Source of the DNA: Euryodendron excelsum | Taxonomy: Eukaryota > Streptophyta > Magnoliopsida > Ericales > Pentaphylacaceae | Assembly: GCA_033060915.1 (NCBI GenBank) | Contig: CM065387.1 | Span: 28,202,001-28,266,000 of the forward strand | Reading direction: 5' to 3' | DNA length: 64,000 bases | Shown: one piece after another, positions 1 to 10,199 of the stretch | Layout: every line of letters begins with the position of its first letter | How positions within the stretch are numbered: the stretch's first letter is position 1 | Notes under the pieces: generated by a model | The model's database searches: none | Seen by the model: only the letters and a program-made list of their open reading frames with translations | What the model was told of the DNA's origin: nothing | Translations under genes and position numbers: made by a program

Positions 1-2657
1 GGTCATATTAGTATGAGCATTCTTTCAAAAATTTCAAAAAATGAGTTAGTAAATGGTCTTCCCAAACTCAATTTTGAAAAAGACAAAACTTGTGATGCAT
101 GTCAAATGGGAAAGCAAACCAGAGTTTCTTTTAAATCTACAAACATGCTCTCTACTTCTAGACCACGTCAACTATTGCATATGGATTTGTTTGGACCAAC
201 TAGAACTCTAAGCTTAGCCGATAAACAATATGCTCTTGTCATTGTTGATGATTACTCAAGGTTTGGACATTCTTTCTAGCTCACAAAGATGAAACAATTG
301 CTTTCTTTATCAAATTCTGTAAAAAGGTTCAAAACGAAAAAGGATTTACAATCACAGCAATTAGGACTGACCATGGTGGTGAGTTTGATTGCAAACCTTT
401 TGAAACATATTATGATGAAAATGGTTTTGAACATAATTTTTTAGCACCTAGAACTCCTCAACAAAATGGAGTTGTTGAAAGGAAAAACAGGACTTTGGAA
501 GAAATGGGGAGAACAATGCTTTGTGAAAATAATTTGCCAAAATATTTTTGGGCTGAAGCTGTTAACACAGCTTGCTATGTGTTAAACAGAGTTTTGGTGA
601 GAAAATTTTTAAATAAAACCCCATACGAGCTTTGGAAAGACAAGAAACCAAATGTTTTATATTTTAGAGCTTTTAGATGTAAATGCTTTGTGTTAAATAA
701 TAACAAGGACAACCTTGGTAAATTTGATGCAAAATCTGATGAAGCTATCTTTCTAGGATATTCCTCACATAGCAAGGCTTATAGAGTTTACAATAAGAAA
801 ACCTTAGTTGTTGAAGAATCAATTCATGTTACCTTTGATGAACTAAACTCTTTGTCTAGAAAGGCTGTGAATGATGATATAGATGATGTGGAGAAGTACT
901 TGGATAAGATGAACATTGATCTAACTTAAAATGAAGCTTCACCACATGACAAAGGAAATCAAGATGACTCCTCAAGCCAACAAAATGAGAATGAAGGATT
1001 GCCAAAGGAGTGGAAATTTGTCCACAACCATCCAACAAAACAAATACTAGATGATCCATCACAAGGGGTAAGAATAAGATCATCTATTAGAAATGTGTGT
1101 AATCATTTTGCTTTTCTTTCACAAATAGAACCAAAATGTTTTCAAGATGCTGAAAATGATGAGTCATGGTTTATGTCCATGCAAGAAGAATTAAACCAAT
1201 TTGAAAGGAATAAGGTTTGGAATCTTGTTCCTAGACCTAAAGATCATCCTATAATTGGAACCAAATGGGTGTTCAAAAATAAGATGGATGAATCTGGAAC
1301 TATTACTAGAAACAAGGCAAGACTTGTAGCTCAAGGCTATAGTCAAGAAGAAGGTATTGATTTTGATGAGACATATGCACCTGTAGCTAGATTAGAAGCT
1401 ATTAGAATGTTGCTTGCATTCTCATGTTTCAAAAATTTCAAACTTTATCAAATGGATGTGAAGAGTGCATTCTTGAATGGTTTTATATCTGAAGAGGTGT
1501 ATGTTGAACAACCTCCTGGTTTTGAAAATCCTATATTTCCAGAACATGTTTTCAAACTTACTAAAGCCCTATATGGTTTAAAGCAAGCCCCAAGGGCCTG
1601 GTATGAAAGGCTAAGCAAATTTTTAACCAAAAATGATTTTACAAGAGGAAAAGTTGATACAACTCTTTTTATAAAGGTTAAAAATCATGACATGTTGCTT
1701 GTGCAAATTTATGTTGATGAGATTATATTTAGCTCTACTAATGAAAAACTTTGCAAAGAATTTGCTAAGTGTATGCAGGGTGAGTTTGAGATGAGCATGA
1801 TGGGTGAGCTCAATTAATTCCTTGGACTTCAAATCAAACAATCAAAGGAAGGAATTTTCATTAACCAAGCTAAGTACATCAAAGATCTACTCAAAAAGTT
1901 TGGACTGGAAAATGCAAAACCATTGGGCACTCCTATGAATACTTCAACAAAACTTGACAGTGATGAGAAAGGTATTTTGGTAGATACCAAGCTATATAGA
2001 AGTATGATAGGCTCATTGCTCAACTTGACTGCTAGTCGGCCTGATATTATGTTTAGTGTATGTTTGTGTGCTCGATTTCAATCTAATCCAAAGGAATCAC
2101 ATATTGTTGCTATTAAACGAATATTTAGATACCTTAAGCACACACCTAATCTTGGATTGTGGTATCCTAAAAACACATCTTTGAACTTAATTGGTTATTC
2201 AGATGCTGATTATGCTGGTAGCAAAGTTGATAGAAAAAGCACTAGTGGCTCTTGTCAATTTCTTGGAAATATGCTTGTTTCATGGTCTAGTAAGAAACAA
2301 AACTCTGTTGCACTTTCTACAGCCGAGGCTGAGTATATTGCAACCGGAAGTTGTTGTGCACAAGTGCTTTGGATAAAACATCAACTAGAGGACTTTGGTT
2401 TAACATTTGAACATATTCCAATTAGATGTGATAACACAAGTGTCATTAATCTAACCAAAAATCCTATCCAACACTCTCGCACAAAGCACATTGAGATTAG
2501 ACATCATTTTATACATGATCATGTGCAAAAAGGTGACATCTTGCTTGATTTTATGAGTACTGAACATCAACTTGCTGATATATTTACAAACCCTTTAAAT
2601 GAAGATAGATTTTGTATGATTAGGAGAGAATTGGGAATGAGCAACCCTTTATCTTGA
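1..2657 (+). pseudogene. pol: Ty1/copia pol remnant: GAG-pre-integrase, integrase, reverse transcriptase, RNase H
   Basis: This encodes integration and reverse transcription for a copia element. The reading starts inside the GAG-pre-integrase zinc finger (CDACQMGKQ near base 95). The integrase core follows, with DLFGPT, TDHGGEF (near 370) and NGVVERKN (near 468) holding the D, D and E residues. Reverse transcriptase covers about 1130-1900 ([20 protein letters not shown]). RNase H ends the protein (GYSDADYAGS, STAEAEYIA, HIEIRHHF). It is dead: a frameshift near 270, in-frame TAA at 927-929 and again at 1815-1817, and the catalytic YVDD box reads YVDE near 1713. The remaining frame is well preserved, so the decay is not very old. 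Gag and protease are not in the window. Confidence 0.95.
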
Positions 2658-2918
2658 ATGCTTAGATGTCTATATATGTTTAATGAATGCATAAGTATCA
2701 TTGAAATTGATTACAAACTTGTTTGTTGCATTTCATGGCTTTTAAAAACACATCTTTGCATTTCTGGAGAAAAAGAGTCGACTCATGCCCCAAAAGAGTC
2801 GACTCTTGGACTCTGGAATCAGCCACAGATGTCCTCTGTTGAAAAGAGTCGACTCATTTGAACAGAGAGCTCGGGAAGCTTTCTTCGCTCAAAAGAGTCG
2901 ACCCTTTTTAACCATGAG
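2658..2918 (+). promoter_or_regulatory. pol to accessory-ORF spacer with GAGTCGACTC palindromes
   Basis: Perfect copies of the 10-bp palindrome GAGTCGACTC lie at 2775-2784, 2796-2805 and 2846-2855, with a near copy at 2895-2904. A fifth perfect copy at 8386-8395 was adjacent before the solo LTR inserted. The same motif, preceded by AAAA, fills the U3 of this element's own LTR (12037-12278), and text around one copy (ATTTGAACAGAG) also matches the LTR. The block therefore looks like a piece of U3 placed upstream of the accessory ORF. A promoter or enhancer role is inferred. Confidence 0.6.
2914..2918. repeat. Target site duplication ATGAG, left copy
   Basis: ATGAG directly precedes the LTR start (TGTAAGC) and is repeated at 8384-8388 directly after the LTR end (CACGACA). 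Removing the LTR and one copy restores a palindrome, ATGAGTCGACTCAT. Confidence 0.95.
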
Positions 2919-3129
2919 TGTAAGCACCCCATTTTTGACCGCTCGACAGTCTACACTCCGTCCATACTTGTTTTCAAGTCATTTTGGGCATATTCCAATC
3001 GAAACCAATCCTTTAGGTCCAAATTCCGCCTTTCCATCGCTTCGCGGGTCTGTCAGGCCAAATAGAGGCAAAATGACCAAAATGCCCTTAGGGGCATTGT
3101 CCTTTCTTATTCCAATTCCAATCCCTCTC

Positions 3130-3640
3130 TCGAGACAGTTGATTCCTCGAGACGGTCTGAGTAGCAAAACTACTCATAAAACCGTTAGAGTGACGGAAAC
3201 ACTCACAAAACCGTTAGAGTAGCGGAAGTACTCACAAAACCGTTAGAGTGGCGGAAACACTCAAAACCCAGGCACGTCTCTTCAGAGATGGTAAGACCCC
3301 TTTCCAATCCCACTCTCAAGACAGTTTATTCCTCGAGACGGCTCCAATCCAGGCACGTCTCTTCGGAGACGGTAAGACCCCTTCCAGTCCCACTCTCGAG
3401 ATAGTTTATTCCTCGAGACGGTCCGAGTAGCAAAACTACTCACAGAACCGTTAGAGTAGCGAAAATACTCACAGAACCGTTAGAGTAGCGGAAATACTCA
3501 ACTCCGTTAGAGTAGCGGAAATACTCAACCGTTAGAGTAGCGGAAATACTCACAAAACCGTTAGAGTAGCGGAAATACTCACAAAACCGTTAGAGTAGCG
3601 AAAATACTCACACCGTGAGAATGGCGGAAACACTCAAAAC
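3130..3640 (+). repeat. Minisatellite of short hairpins in U3
   Basis: Units of about 28-33 bp each carry an inverted repeat: GAGTA with TACTC, GAGTG with CACTC, or GAGTAG with CTACTC, around a loop such as GCGGAAA. A second hairpin type, CGTCTC-TTCG-GAGACG, lies at 3356-3371. The array recurs in every copy of this LTR with different unit numbers. Confidence 0.85.
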
Positions 3641-3728
3641 CCAGGTCAACACTAGTGTCTGTTAGCTCACTTCGGTGAAAAATGACCAGACTACCATTAG
3701 GAACTTTTCCGAGACTTTTCGGTCAAGA

Positions 3729-4513
3729 TGACCATTTTGCCCCTAAGCATCTGAATGCCGCGAGAACCACACCGGCCCTGGGTATCAAACCGGTAACCTC
3801 CTAAGAATACTTTTTATAGTGTTCTCAACCTTCCTTTACCTTTCCGGACCATTCTGAGTGAGTTCCGGCCAACCCGGTACAAAATGACCATTTTGCCCCT
3901 AGAGGGCCGGTCTCCTTCTTCGACCACACCGGCTCTGGGTATCAAACCGGTAATGTCCCGAGAATACTTTTTATAGTATTCTCAACCTTCCTTTACCTTT
4001 CCGGACCATTCCGAGTCAGTTCCGGCCAACCCGGTACAAAATGACCGTTTTGCCCCTAGAGGGTCGGTCTCCTTCTTCGACCACACCGGCTCTGGGTATC
4101 AAACCGGTAATGTCCCGAGAATACGTTTTATAGTGTTCTCAACCTTCCTTTACCTTTCCGGATCATTCTGAGTCAGTTCCGGCAAACCCGGTACAAAATG
4201 ACCGTTTTGCCCCTGGTGGGCCAGTCTCCATTTCCGACCACGCCGGCCTTGGGAATCAAACCGGTAACCTCTGGGAACATTCTAAATAATGTTTCCAGAT
4301 CCCAAGTCCTTTCCCGAGATAATCCGAGTTCGCCCCGGCAGTTTTCCGGTCCGATTGACTGTTTTGCCCCTAAAGGCCCGGTCAACCTTTCCGACCCACC
4401 TTATCTTCATTTTTCAAGTCAAATACCTCCAGGACACTATTTTAAGTGTTCCTACTTCTTTCCGGCCTTTCCGGTCACTCCCGGCTCCTTCAAATCATTC
4501 CCGGACTTTCCGG
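3729..4513 (+). repeat. Tandem repeat of about 157 bp, five units
   Basis: The unit anchor (GACC or GACT, then GTTTTGCCCCT or ATTTTGCCCCT) starts at 3729, 3886, 4044, 4200 and 4357, a spacing of 156-158 bp. Each unit has a CCGGTCTCC stretch, a GGGTATCAAACCGGTAA-like stretch and a TATAGT/TTCTCAACC-like stretch. The last units have drifted. Confidence 0.9.
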
Positions 4514-4620
4514 AGTCACTCCTAGTGAAGCCAGGCTAAAGATTGCTTGGTAGTCACTAGTACAGGCGCCCAAATCTAGTCAAAGATACGTTGCTTGCCG
4601 ACCTTAATTATTTCCTAAAT

Positions 4621-4745
4621 GGCTGGCGCCACTACAAGCCAAAAAATGGCCTGGCGCCACTCCTAGTGGCGCCAGTGTATAATTTAGCCTGGCGCCACTG
4701 CAACAAGCGCCAGGTTTGTCCTCCCTCTATAAATACAGAGCCTCG
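4621..4745 (+). promoter_or_regulatory. LTR promoter: GGCGCC inverted repeats and TATA box
   Basis: At 4651-4675 the arms CTGGCGCCACT and AGTGGCGCCAG flank a 3-nt spacer. Degraded partners lie at 4623-4640 and 4689-4713. A TATAAATA box follows at 4738-4745, and transcription should start about 30 bp later. The arrangement is kept in the other promoter-bearing copies of this LTR. Confidence 0.8.
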
Positions 4746-5045
4746 TTCAACATGAAAGGGGTCTGCAAACTTAACCTAAAAATCCTATATTTCGATATAT
4801 AGAGCTCCAGCAACTCCAAAACCCTAGCCTCCCTAGATTTTCTCAAACTCTAGCCACTATACAAAAACCCTAGCCTCCTATACACTCATACACTCCCCCA
4901 TACACTCATACACTAGCCTTCAACCACTCTCTGAAGACTTGAAGAGCAGCCATCCCAAGCTTGAAGACAATCCTTGAAGACTGAAGGTGAAGATCAAGAC
5001 CGAAGACCGAAGACTGCACGACGCGCAAAATAAACAAGATACAAG

Positions 5046-5047
5046 GT
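5046..5047 (+). other. Conserved splice-donor-like site in the LTR leader
   Basis: ACAAG then GTAGGCT lies about 280 nt after the presumed start site. Equivalent GTAGG sites occur in other copies at 20165, 63277 and, on the - strand, at 39366 and 52671. The leader between start site and donor contains no ATG. Confidence 0.5.
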
Positions 5048-5589
5048 AGGCTCCCTCTTTAATTTTTCGTACTTCCCCCCTCCTTCTCTCTCCAACCCAC
5101 TTGGGTTTTCTCTATTTTAATCCCCCATCTCTTTCCCCCCCCCCCCCCCCCCCTTCTTTGCATGCTTGAAACAAGGGGATTCTCGGTCCATGTGTAGGAT
5201 TGGACTATTGGAGAGTCACCATATCGGGGGCTTTCTTCTAGTCTAACCAAAGACCACGTGGGTCCGGCCCCCTTGATTATGTGGTGAAGCTTTGACCTTG
5301 TATGTTCACGACCCCAAATTGCATTGTGCATATCATAATCTTGCATCTTCCAAAATTCGTTTTCAAAGTTGTTTTCAAAACTGTTTTCAAACTTGTTTTC
5401 CAAAATTGCATCAAAATCTCTTTTTCAAAACTTGTTTTCAAAACCACAATTCTAGGGTGATTCTAGCCTTTCCATGGCTAGGGTTGCTTTAGGAAAGTGT
5501 CATATTAAAAGTGACCTTTTGGTCTATATTTTCAAACCTTATTTTCAAAACCGCTTTCCTAAAGTGGTTCTAGCCCTCTTATGGTTAGA

Positions 5590-7560
5590 ATCGCTTTAAG
5601 AAAGTGAGACGTTTTCATACTTTCCAAAAACTCTCTTTTCAAAAAGTCTCTCTTCCTAAAAATCTCTTTTTCAACACACTTTCCTAAAATTCTCCTCTTC
5701 AAAACGGTTTTCAAAAACTCCCTCCAAAATCTATTTTTTTCAAAACTCCCTTTTTCAACTCTTTTCCAAAATCCTCTCCCCAAAATCCACTTTCTAAGAA
5801 CCTTCCCCAAAAATTTTTCCAAAAACTCTCTTCGACAATCTTCAACCAAAAACCTTCCTAGAAAGACTCTCTCCAAAAATCTTTCCAAAAACTCTCTTCC
5901 CAAAATTTTCTTTCTAGAAATTCCCTTCTCTAGGATTTCATTCCAAAATCTATGTTTCCAAAAATACACTTTCCAAAAACTCCTCCCTAGGATTCCCTTC
6001 TAGAAAACCTTCGTTTCTAAAAACACACTTTCCAAAAACTCCCTCTCTTTAAAATCTTTTTCCAAAAACTCTTTCCAAAAATCTTTCCAAAAACTCCTTC
6101 CTAGGATTCCCTTCTAGAAAACCTTCGTTTCTAAAAACGCATTTTCCAAAAAACTCTTTCCTTAAAGCCCCAAATCAGGCCCTAGAACCCACAATTAGGA
6201 AACCCTAATTTTCTTTCCAAAAACATGATTTTCAAACTTTGCCCCAAACCTAGGTTTTCAAAATCTCTCGTTTTCTACATCAAAATTATACCTATTTTCT
6301 ACGTCAAAACTAGAATTTTTCAAATCTAGGGTTTCTAGAATCTCTCTTTCCAAATCTATGCCAAATTCTATCTTCCCTTTAGGAAACCAAATCAAATCTC
6401 CCCATTTAGAAAACTAGATTCCGTCCTCCGTTTTTGGAAACAAAATCAAATCTTTTCTTTTAGAAACCAAATCCAACCCCTTCCAAATCCAAATATTTCT
6501 TAATTCAAATCCTTCCTAAATCTTAAGTTTCCTAAACTTGAACATAAAAATCTTTCCTAAATTTTAAAACTCAACTTTCAAATCTTTCCTAATTCAACCC
6601 TTTCCTAATTTAACCCCTTTTCCAAATCTTAACTTTCTAAATTCAAGCTTTTAAACCTTTCCTAAACTCAAGCCTTTCCTAATTTCAAGACTTTCTAAAA
6701 TTCAAACTCTAAAACTTTCTAAATCCTAAACTTTCTAAATTTCAAATCTTTCCAAATTCTAAACTTTCTAAATTTGAAACCTTCTTAAGTTAAATCTTTC
6801 TAAACCTAAAAACTTTCTAAACTCTAAACTTTCTTAAACTTCAAATCTTTCCAAATCTAAGACTTTTTGAAACTCAAAACTTTCTTAATTTAAGACTTTC
6901 TTAAGTTGAAACTTTCTTAATTCAAACATTTCCTAAACCGAAGACTTTTCTTTTTCAAACCTTTCCTAAAACAAAACTTTCCAAATTCAAAACTTCCATT
7001 TTTCAAAACATTTCTAAATTCAAAAGTTTCCAATTTTCAAAACTTTCCAAATTTTCAAAACTTTTCAATTTTCAAACTTTCTTAAATTCAGAATTTTCCT
7101 AAAGTGAAAACTTTCCTAAACCTAAAACTTTCCTAAATTCAAAACTTTCTTAATTCAAAACTTTCCTAAAGTTGAAACATTCCAAATTCAAAGCTTTCCT
7201 AAGTTGAAACTTTCCTAATTTCAAAACTTTCCTAAATCGAACCTTTCCTAATTTAAACATTTCCTAAATCCAATCTTTCCTAATCTCCTAAACCTTCCAA
7301 GTCAAGTCAAATATTTCCTAAGTCTCTTCTCTTTCCTAAGTCTAGGTTTCCTAAACCTTCATCTTTCTAAAACAAGTCCAAATCTATCTTTTCAAATCAA
7401 AATCCAATCTTCTCAATTTCAATTTTCAATCTCCTCTTCCAATTTCAAATCAAATTCAATTTTCAATTCAATCTCTCAATCTTCCAATCCAATCTCTCAA
7501 TCTTCCAATCCAATCTCTCTCTTCAAATCAATCTCTTTTCAATCGGACTCCGGTCCAAAC
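5590..7560 (+). repeat. Low-complexity G-poor tract (CTTTCCTAAA-like) in R-U5
   Basis: The tract consists of degenerate short units such as CTTTCCTAAATTCAAAA. It is almost free of G on the + strand; for example, 6541-6600 has none. Small ORFs that cross it and its continuation to about 7900, rich in Phe, Ser and Lys, are by-products of composition and were not called genes. A variable poly-C run lies upstream at about 5136-5154. Confidence 0.85.
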
Positions 7561-8160
7561 TACGACTGACCTGATTCCCCCAAAGGGATACGTAGGCAAC
7601 CTTCATAGGTGCGGTCACAATACTTTTCAAACTTTCAATTCCACCCTCATGGGTGCGGTTTCCAAAATCTTTTCAAATCTCAAATTCCAATCTATTTTCA
7701 AAATTCCAAAATTTCTATTTTCAAACTTCTACTTTCAATTTTCAAACTTTTCAATTTCAATTCTATTTCTTCAAATCTATTTTCAAATCAAATCAATTTC
7801 TTTTCAAATCAATTTCTATTTTCCAATTCTCTCATCTTGCACTTGCATATCATGCATCCTATTTTTCAAACATTGTTTTTCCAAAGTAAATAGGATTGAA
7901 CTATAGTTGGTTGAAGGCTCTCATAGGTGAATTTAGGGTAGATTGACATGTAGGTACCGAAAGGGCGGGGTAGGGTGATAGCTTAGTGTGTCTTCCCTAC
8001 ACGTAACCAACCTCTAAACCTAAGATCACTGTTTTCGAAAGACCAAAGGAGTTATTTTTCTAAAAAGGGCTAAATGTTTTCCAAAGGTTGCCAAACAACC
8101 TGTTTTCCTAAAAAACCCTCTCTTGAGGAGATATTTTCAAAAAAACGTTTTCAAAACCCT

Positions 8161-8233
8161 AAGTGTAGTCTTCGGATTACTCTTAGTTTTTAGGTGACCT
8201 AACTCACCTTAATCAAGTTAGGTGGCGACTCCG
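8161..8233 (+). other. Conserved U5 hairpin region with a primer-site-like core
   Basis: TGGCGACTCCG (8223-8233) equals the first 11 nt of this family's primer binding site, yet lies about 150 bp inside the LTR. Just before it, AGGTGA pairs with TCACCT, or alternatively ACCTAACT pairs with AGTTAGGT. The block is kept in the other LTR copies that retain their U5. Confidence 0.65.
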
Positions 8234-8383
8234 AATCTTTTTCAAAAGCCCTTTATTCAAATCAATTTTCAATTCAAACCTAGTCGCACTCATTTTTCTA
8301 GGAGGGTGAGTTCTAACGAGAGAGTACAACATTTTTCCCGCTTGGGTGAGTATTCCTCGAGTGTGAAAAATATGGGCACGACA

Positions 8384-8388
8384 ATGAG
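8384..8388. repeat. Target site duplication ATGAG, right copy
   Basis: Identical to 2914-2918. It also forms the left end of the palindrome at 8386-8395. Confidence 0.95.
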
Positions 8389-8597
8389 TCGACTCATTTA
8401 AGTTCAAATTACTTTAAAACTGTAAAACCCCTGTTTTATTCAAATCATTCCAGAGTTTCTGATTTCTCTCTTCTTTCACGATCAACCGCCACCTCCACTT
8501 CCAATCACCAAAAAACTCTCCCTCAATCCTTACCCAACCTATATTTGATCATCCTAGGGTCTTTCTAACTTCCTTCAACCGCCATTTTCAACCTTTC

Positions 8598-10199
8598 ATG
8601 GCTCCCAAATCTGCTCCATCGAAGAAAGGCAAGAAAGCCCTAAAAGAGCCGACTCCCACATCCAAAAGAGAAACTAAGAGGAAGACAAAAGGGGACTCTT
8701 CCAGGCTTTCAATAAGGAGAAAAGGGAAGCAAACTGAAGAGGAGGAAGATGTATTTCTCGACAACACCATTTACTTTGAGAAGAAATCAAATCGAGATAA
8801 GTATGAGAAAATTTTCTCTTCTAGAGTCATTTTAAATGGAAGATGGATAGATTATGCTTTCTTTGCTAAAGAGAAGTTTGCATTTGAACCAAAATTTGAA
8901 GCCCTTGGTTGGAAATCCATTACTCTGTTAAAGGATGATGTATATCTTGAAATTGTGGGACAATTCTATGCCCATGTAGAAAAGGAAACTGGAGAAGTAA
9001 ATGTGATTAGTTATGTGAAGGGTGAAACCATTACCCTCACTAAAGGAGTGATCTGTCAGATTTTGAAAATTGGTAGTGGTGGACAAATGGACAAGAAAGA
9101 TGTTAGTAGAAAAACTGCATTGTTTGCCCTATTGGGAAAAGAGATTACTGATGATTCATTTCAACCCATGGCCAATGAGTTGCCTTTGGAACTGAGACTG
9201 GTGCATCACTTTATCTGTCACATTCTCATTCCTAAAGGTGGCAAATTTGACTACATCACTGAAAGGGAATTGTTTTTCCTTTGGGCCTATTTGACAGACA
9301 CTAAAATTGATTTGCCTTAGTTCATTTTAGAGCACATTGTCAAAGCCTCAGGAAACAAAGTTAGCCTACCCTATGGGATCCTCTTAACCAAAGTTTTCAA
9401 ACACTTCAAGATAGACTTAAGGGGTGAAAAGCATAGAACTCCTGATTCTAATTCTGATGAGTATAATTAGAAAACTTTGTCAAGGATGGGCTATCACTTC
9501 AACCCACAATGCAAGACCTGGACCCCTAGAAAAGAGAAACATATTGACAGTGGGACACCTGGAATTGAATCCATTGAAAGAGGTGAACCTTCCAGTGCCA
9601 TACCAGAAAGTGGTGAACCCTCTAGACCTGCCTCTTCTCCTACTCCAAGGGAACTTTTTCCAATGAGCATTGTTCTAGGTGGCCAATCAGTGGATATGAC
9701 TATTTTGATGAGCATGGTAAAAGACTTGAAAAGGCATCAAGAAGAGATGTTCACCAAATTGGACAAGAAAATTGATAATGGGGCTACTAGATTATTCTTT
9801 GTTGAGAAGAAGGTAAGAGAATTGAGCAAGGCCTTTGTGTCTGAAGGAACCAAAATAAGAGAGAAAGTTGCAAATGACATTGCTCTTTCCACTGAGCATA
9901 TTGGCAAATATATGAAGAAGCTGGTGGGAGACCAATACCAGCCTCTTTTCCCTTCAGCAGTAGAATTTGCAGCAGAGGACTCAAGTACAGATGAGTTGGA
10001 AGGATCTAGTGGAAGGGAGCATACCTCTTCTCAACCATCACCTGCAGACCCCTCTGATCCCTTTGACCAAACTCCTCCAAAGTCTTCTGTTGCACCTCAC
10101 AAATATGGCCTGAGACAAAGACCTTCAAGCAGCAAATTTTCAAACACTGCTGATAATCCAGTTAATCTCTCTCAAACCCCTTCTCCCAAAAGAAAATGA
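8598..10199 (+). pseudogene. Sirevirus accessory (env-position) ORF, two in-frame TAG codons
   Basis: One frame of about 533 codons starts MAPKSAPSKKGKK and is broken only by TAG at 9318-9320 and 9468-9470. Residues 1-55 are very basic. Residues 60-240 hold a domain with an EIVGQFYAH motif and a later SYVKGETITLTKG motif, resembling the family annotated as putative plant transposon protein domain. The second half has a likely coiled coil (VKDLKRHQEEMFTKLDKKI) and a Ser/Pro-rich tail ending TPSPKRK. Sireviruses are known to carry an extra ORF here, often called env-like; I see no signal peptide or membrane segment, so I do not call it an envelope protein. The start is the first ATG after the palindrome block. 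Its function is unknown. Confidence 0.75.

Larger units (their letters stand above)
2919..8383 (+). mobile_element. Solo LTR of the Ogre/Tat-like family (5465 bp)
   Basis: It begins TGTAAGCACCCC and ends GGGCACGACA, and it is flanked by ATGAG on both sides with no internal region. It is therefore a solo LTR left by recombination between the two LTRs of one element. The order is: hairpin minisatellite (about 3130-3640), five units of about 157 bp (3729 to about 4513), GGCGCC inverted repeats, TATA box at 4738, a leader of about 280 nt without ATG, a splice-donor-like site at 5046, a 2-kb G-poor stretch, then a conserved U5. The stretch GATACGTAGGCAACC near 7589 is, from memory, typical of Ogre/Tat LTRs. 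Lengths of 5 kb or more are usual for that lineage. Confidence 0.93.

Noticed and set aside
2785..3430. ORFs across the start of the first solo LTR
   Set aside because: They cross the insertion boundary or read through the minisatellite; no homology and no codon pattern.
3130..3640. CRISPR-like array of short repeats
   Set aside because: Repeats are variable, spacers are not unique, and the context is a plant LTR. It is a minisatellite.
5136..5154. Poly-C run as a functional element (also 28039, 32168)
   Set aside because: Run length varies among copies (7 C in the second solo LTR) and such runs are prone to slippage and sequencing error. I note it only as a variable site.
7609..7906. Overlapping ORFs in three frames (also near 22467, 36487, 49790, 59647)
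   Set aside because: All are Phe/Ser/Asn-rich readings of low-complexity LTR sequence in several frames at once, with no conserved frame or domain.
8598..10199. Retroviral-type envelope gene in the copia element
   Set aside because: Position fits the so-called env-like ORF, but I see no signal peptide, membrane segment or cysteine pattern; a basic N-terminus and coiled coil fit a nuclear or nucleic-acid-binding protein better.
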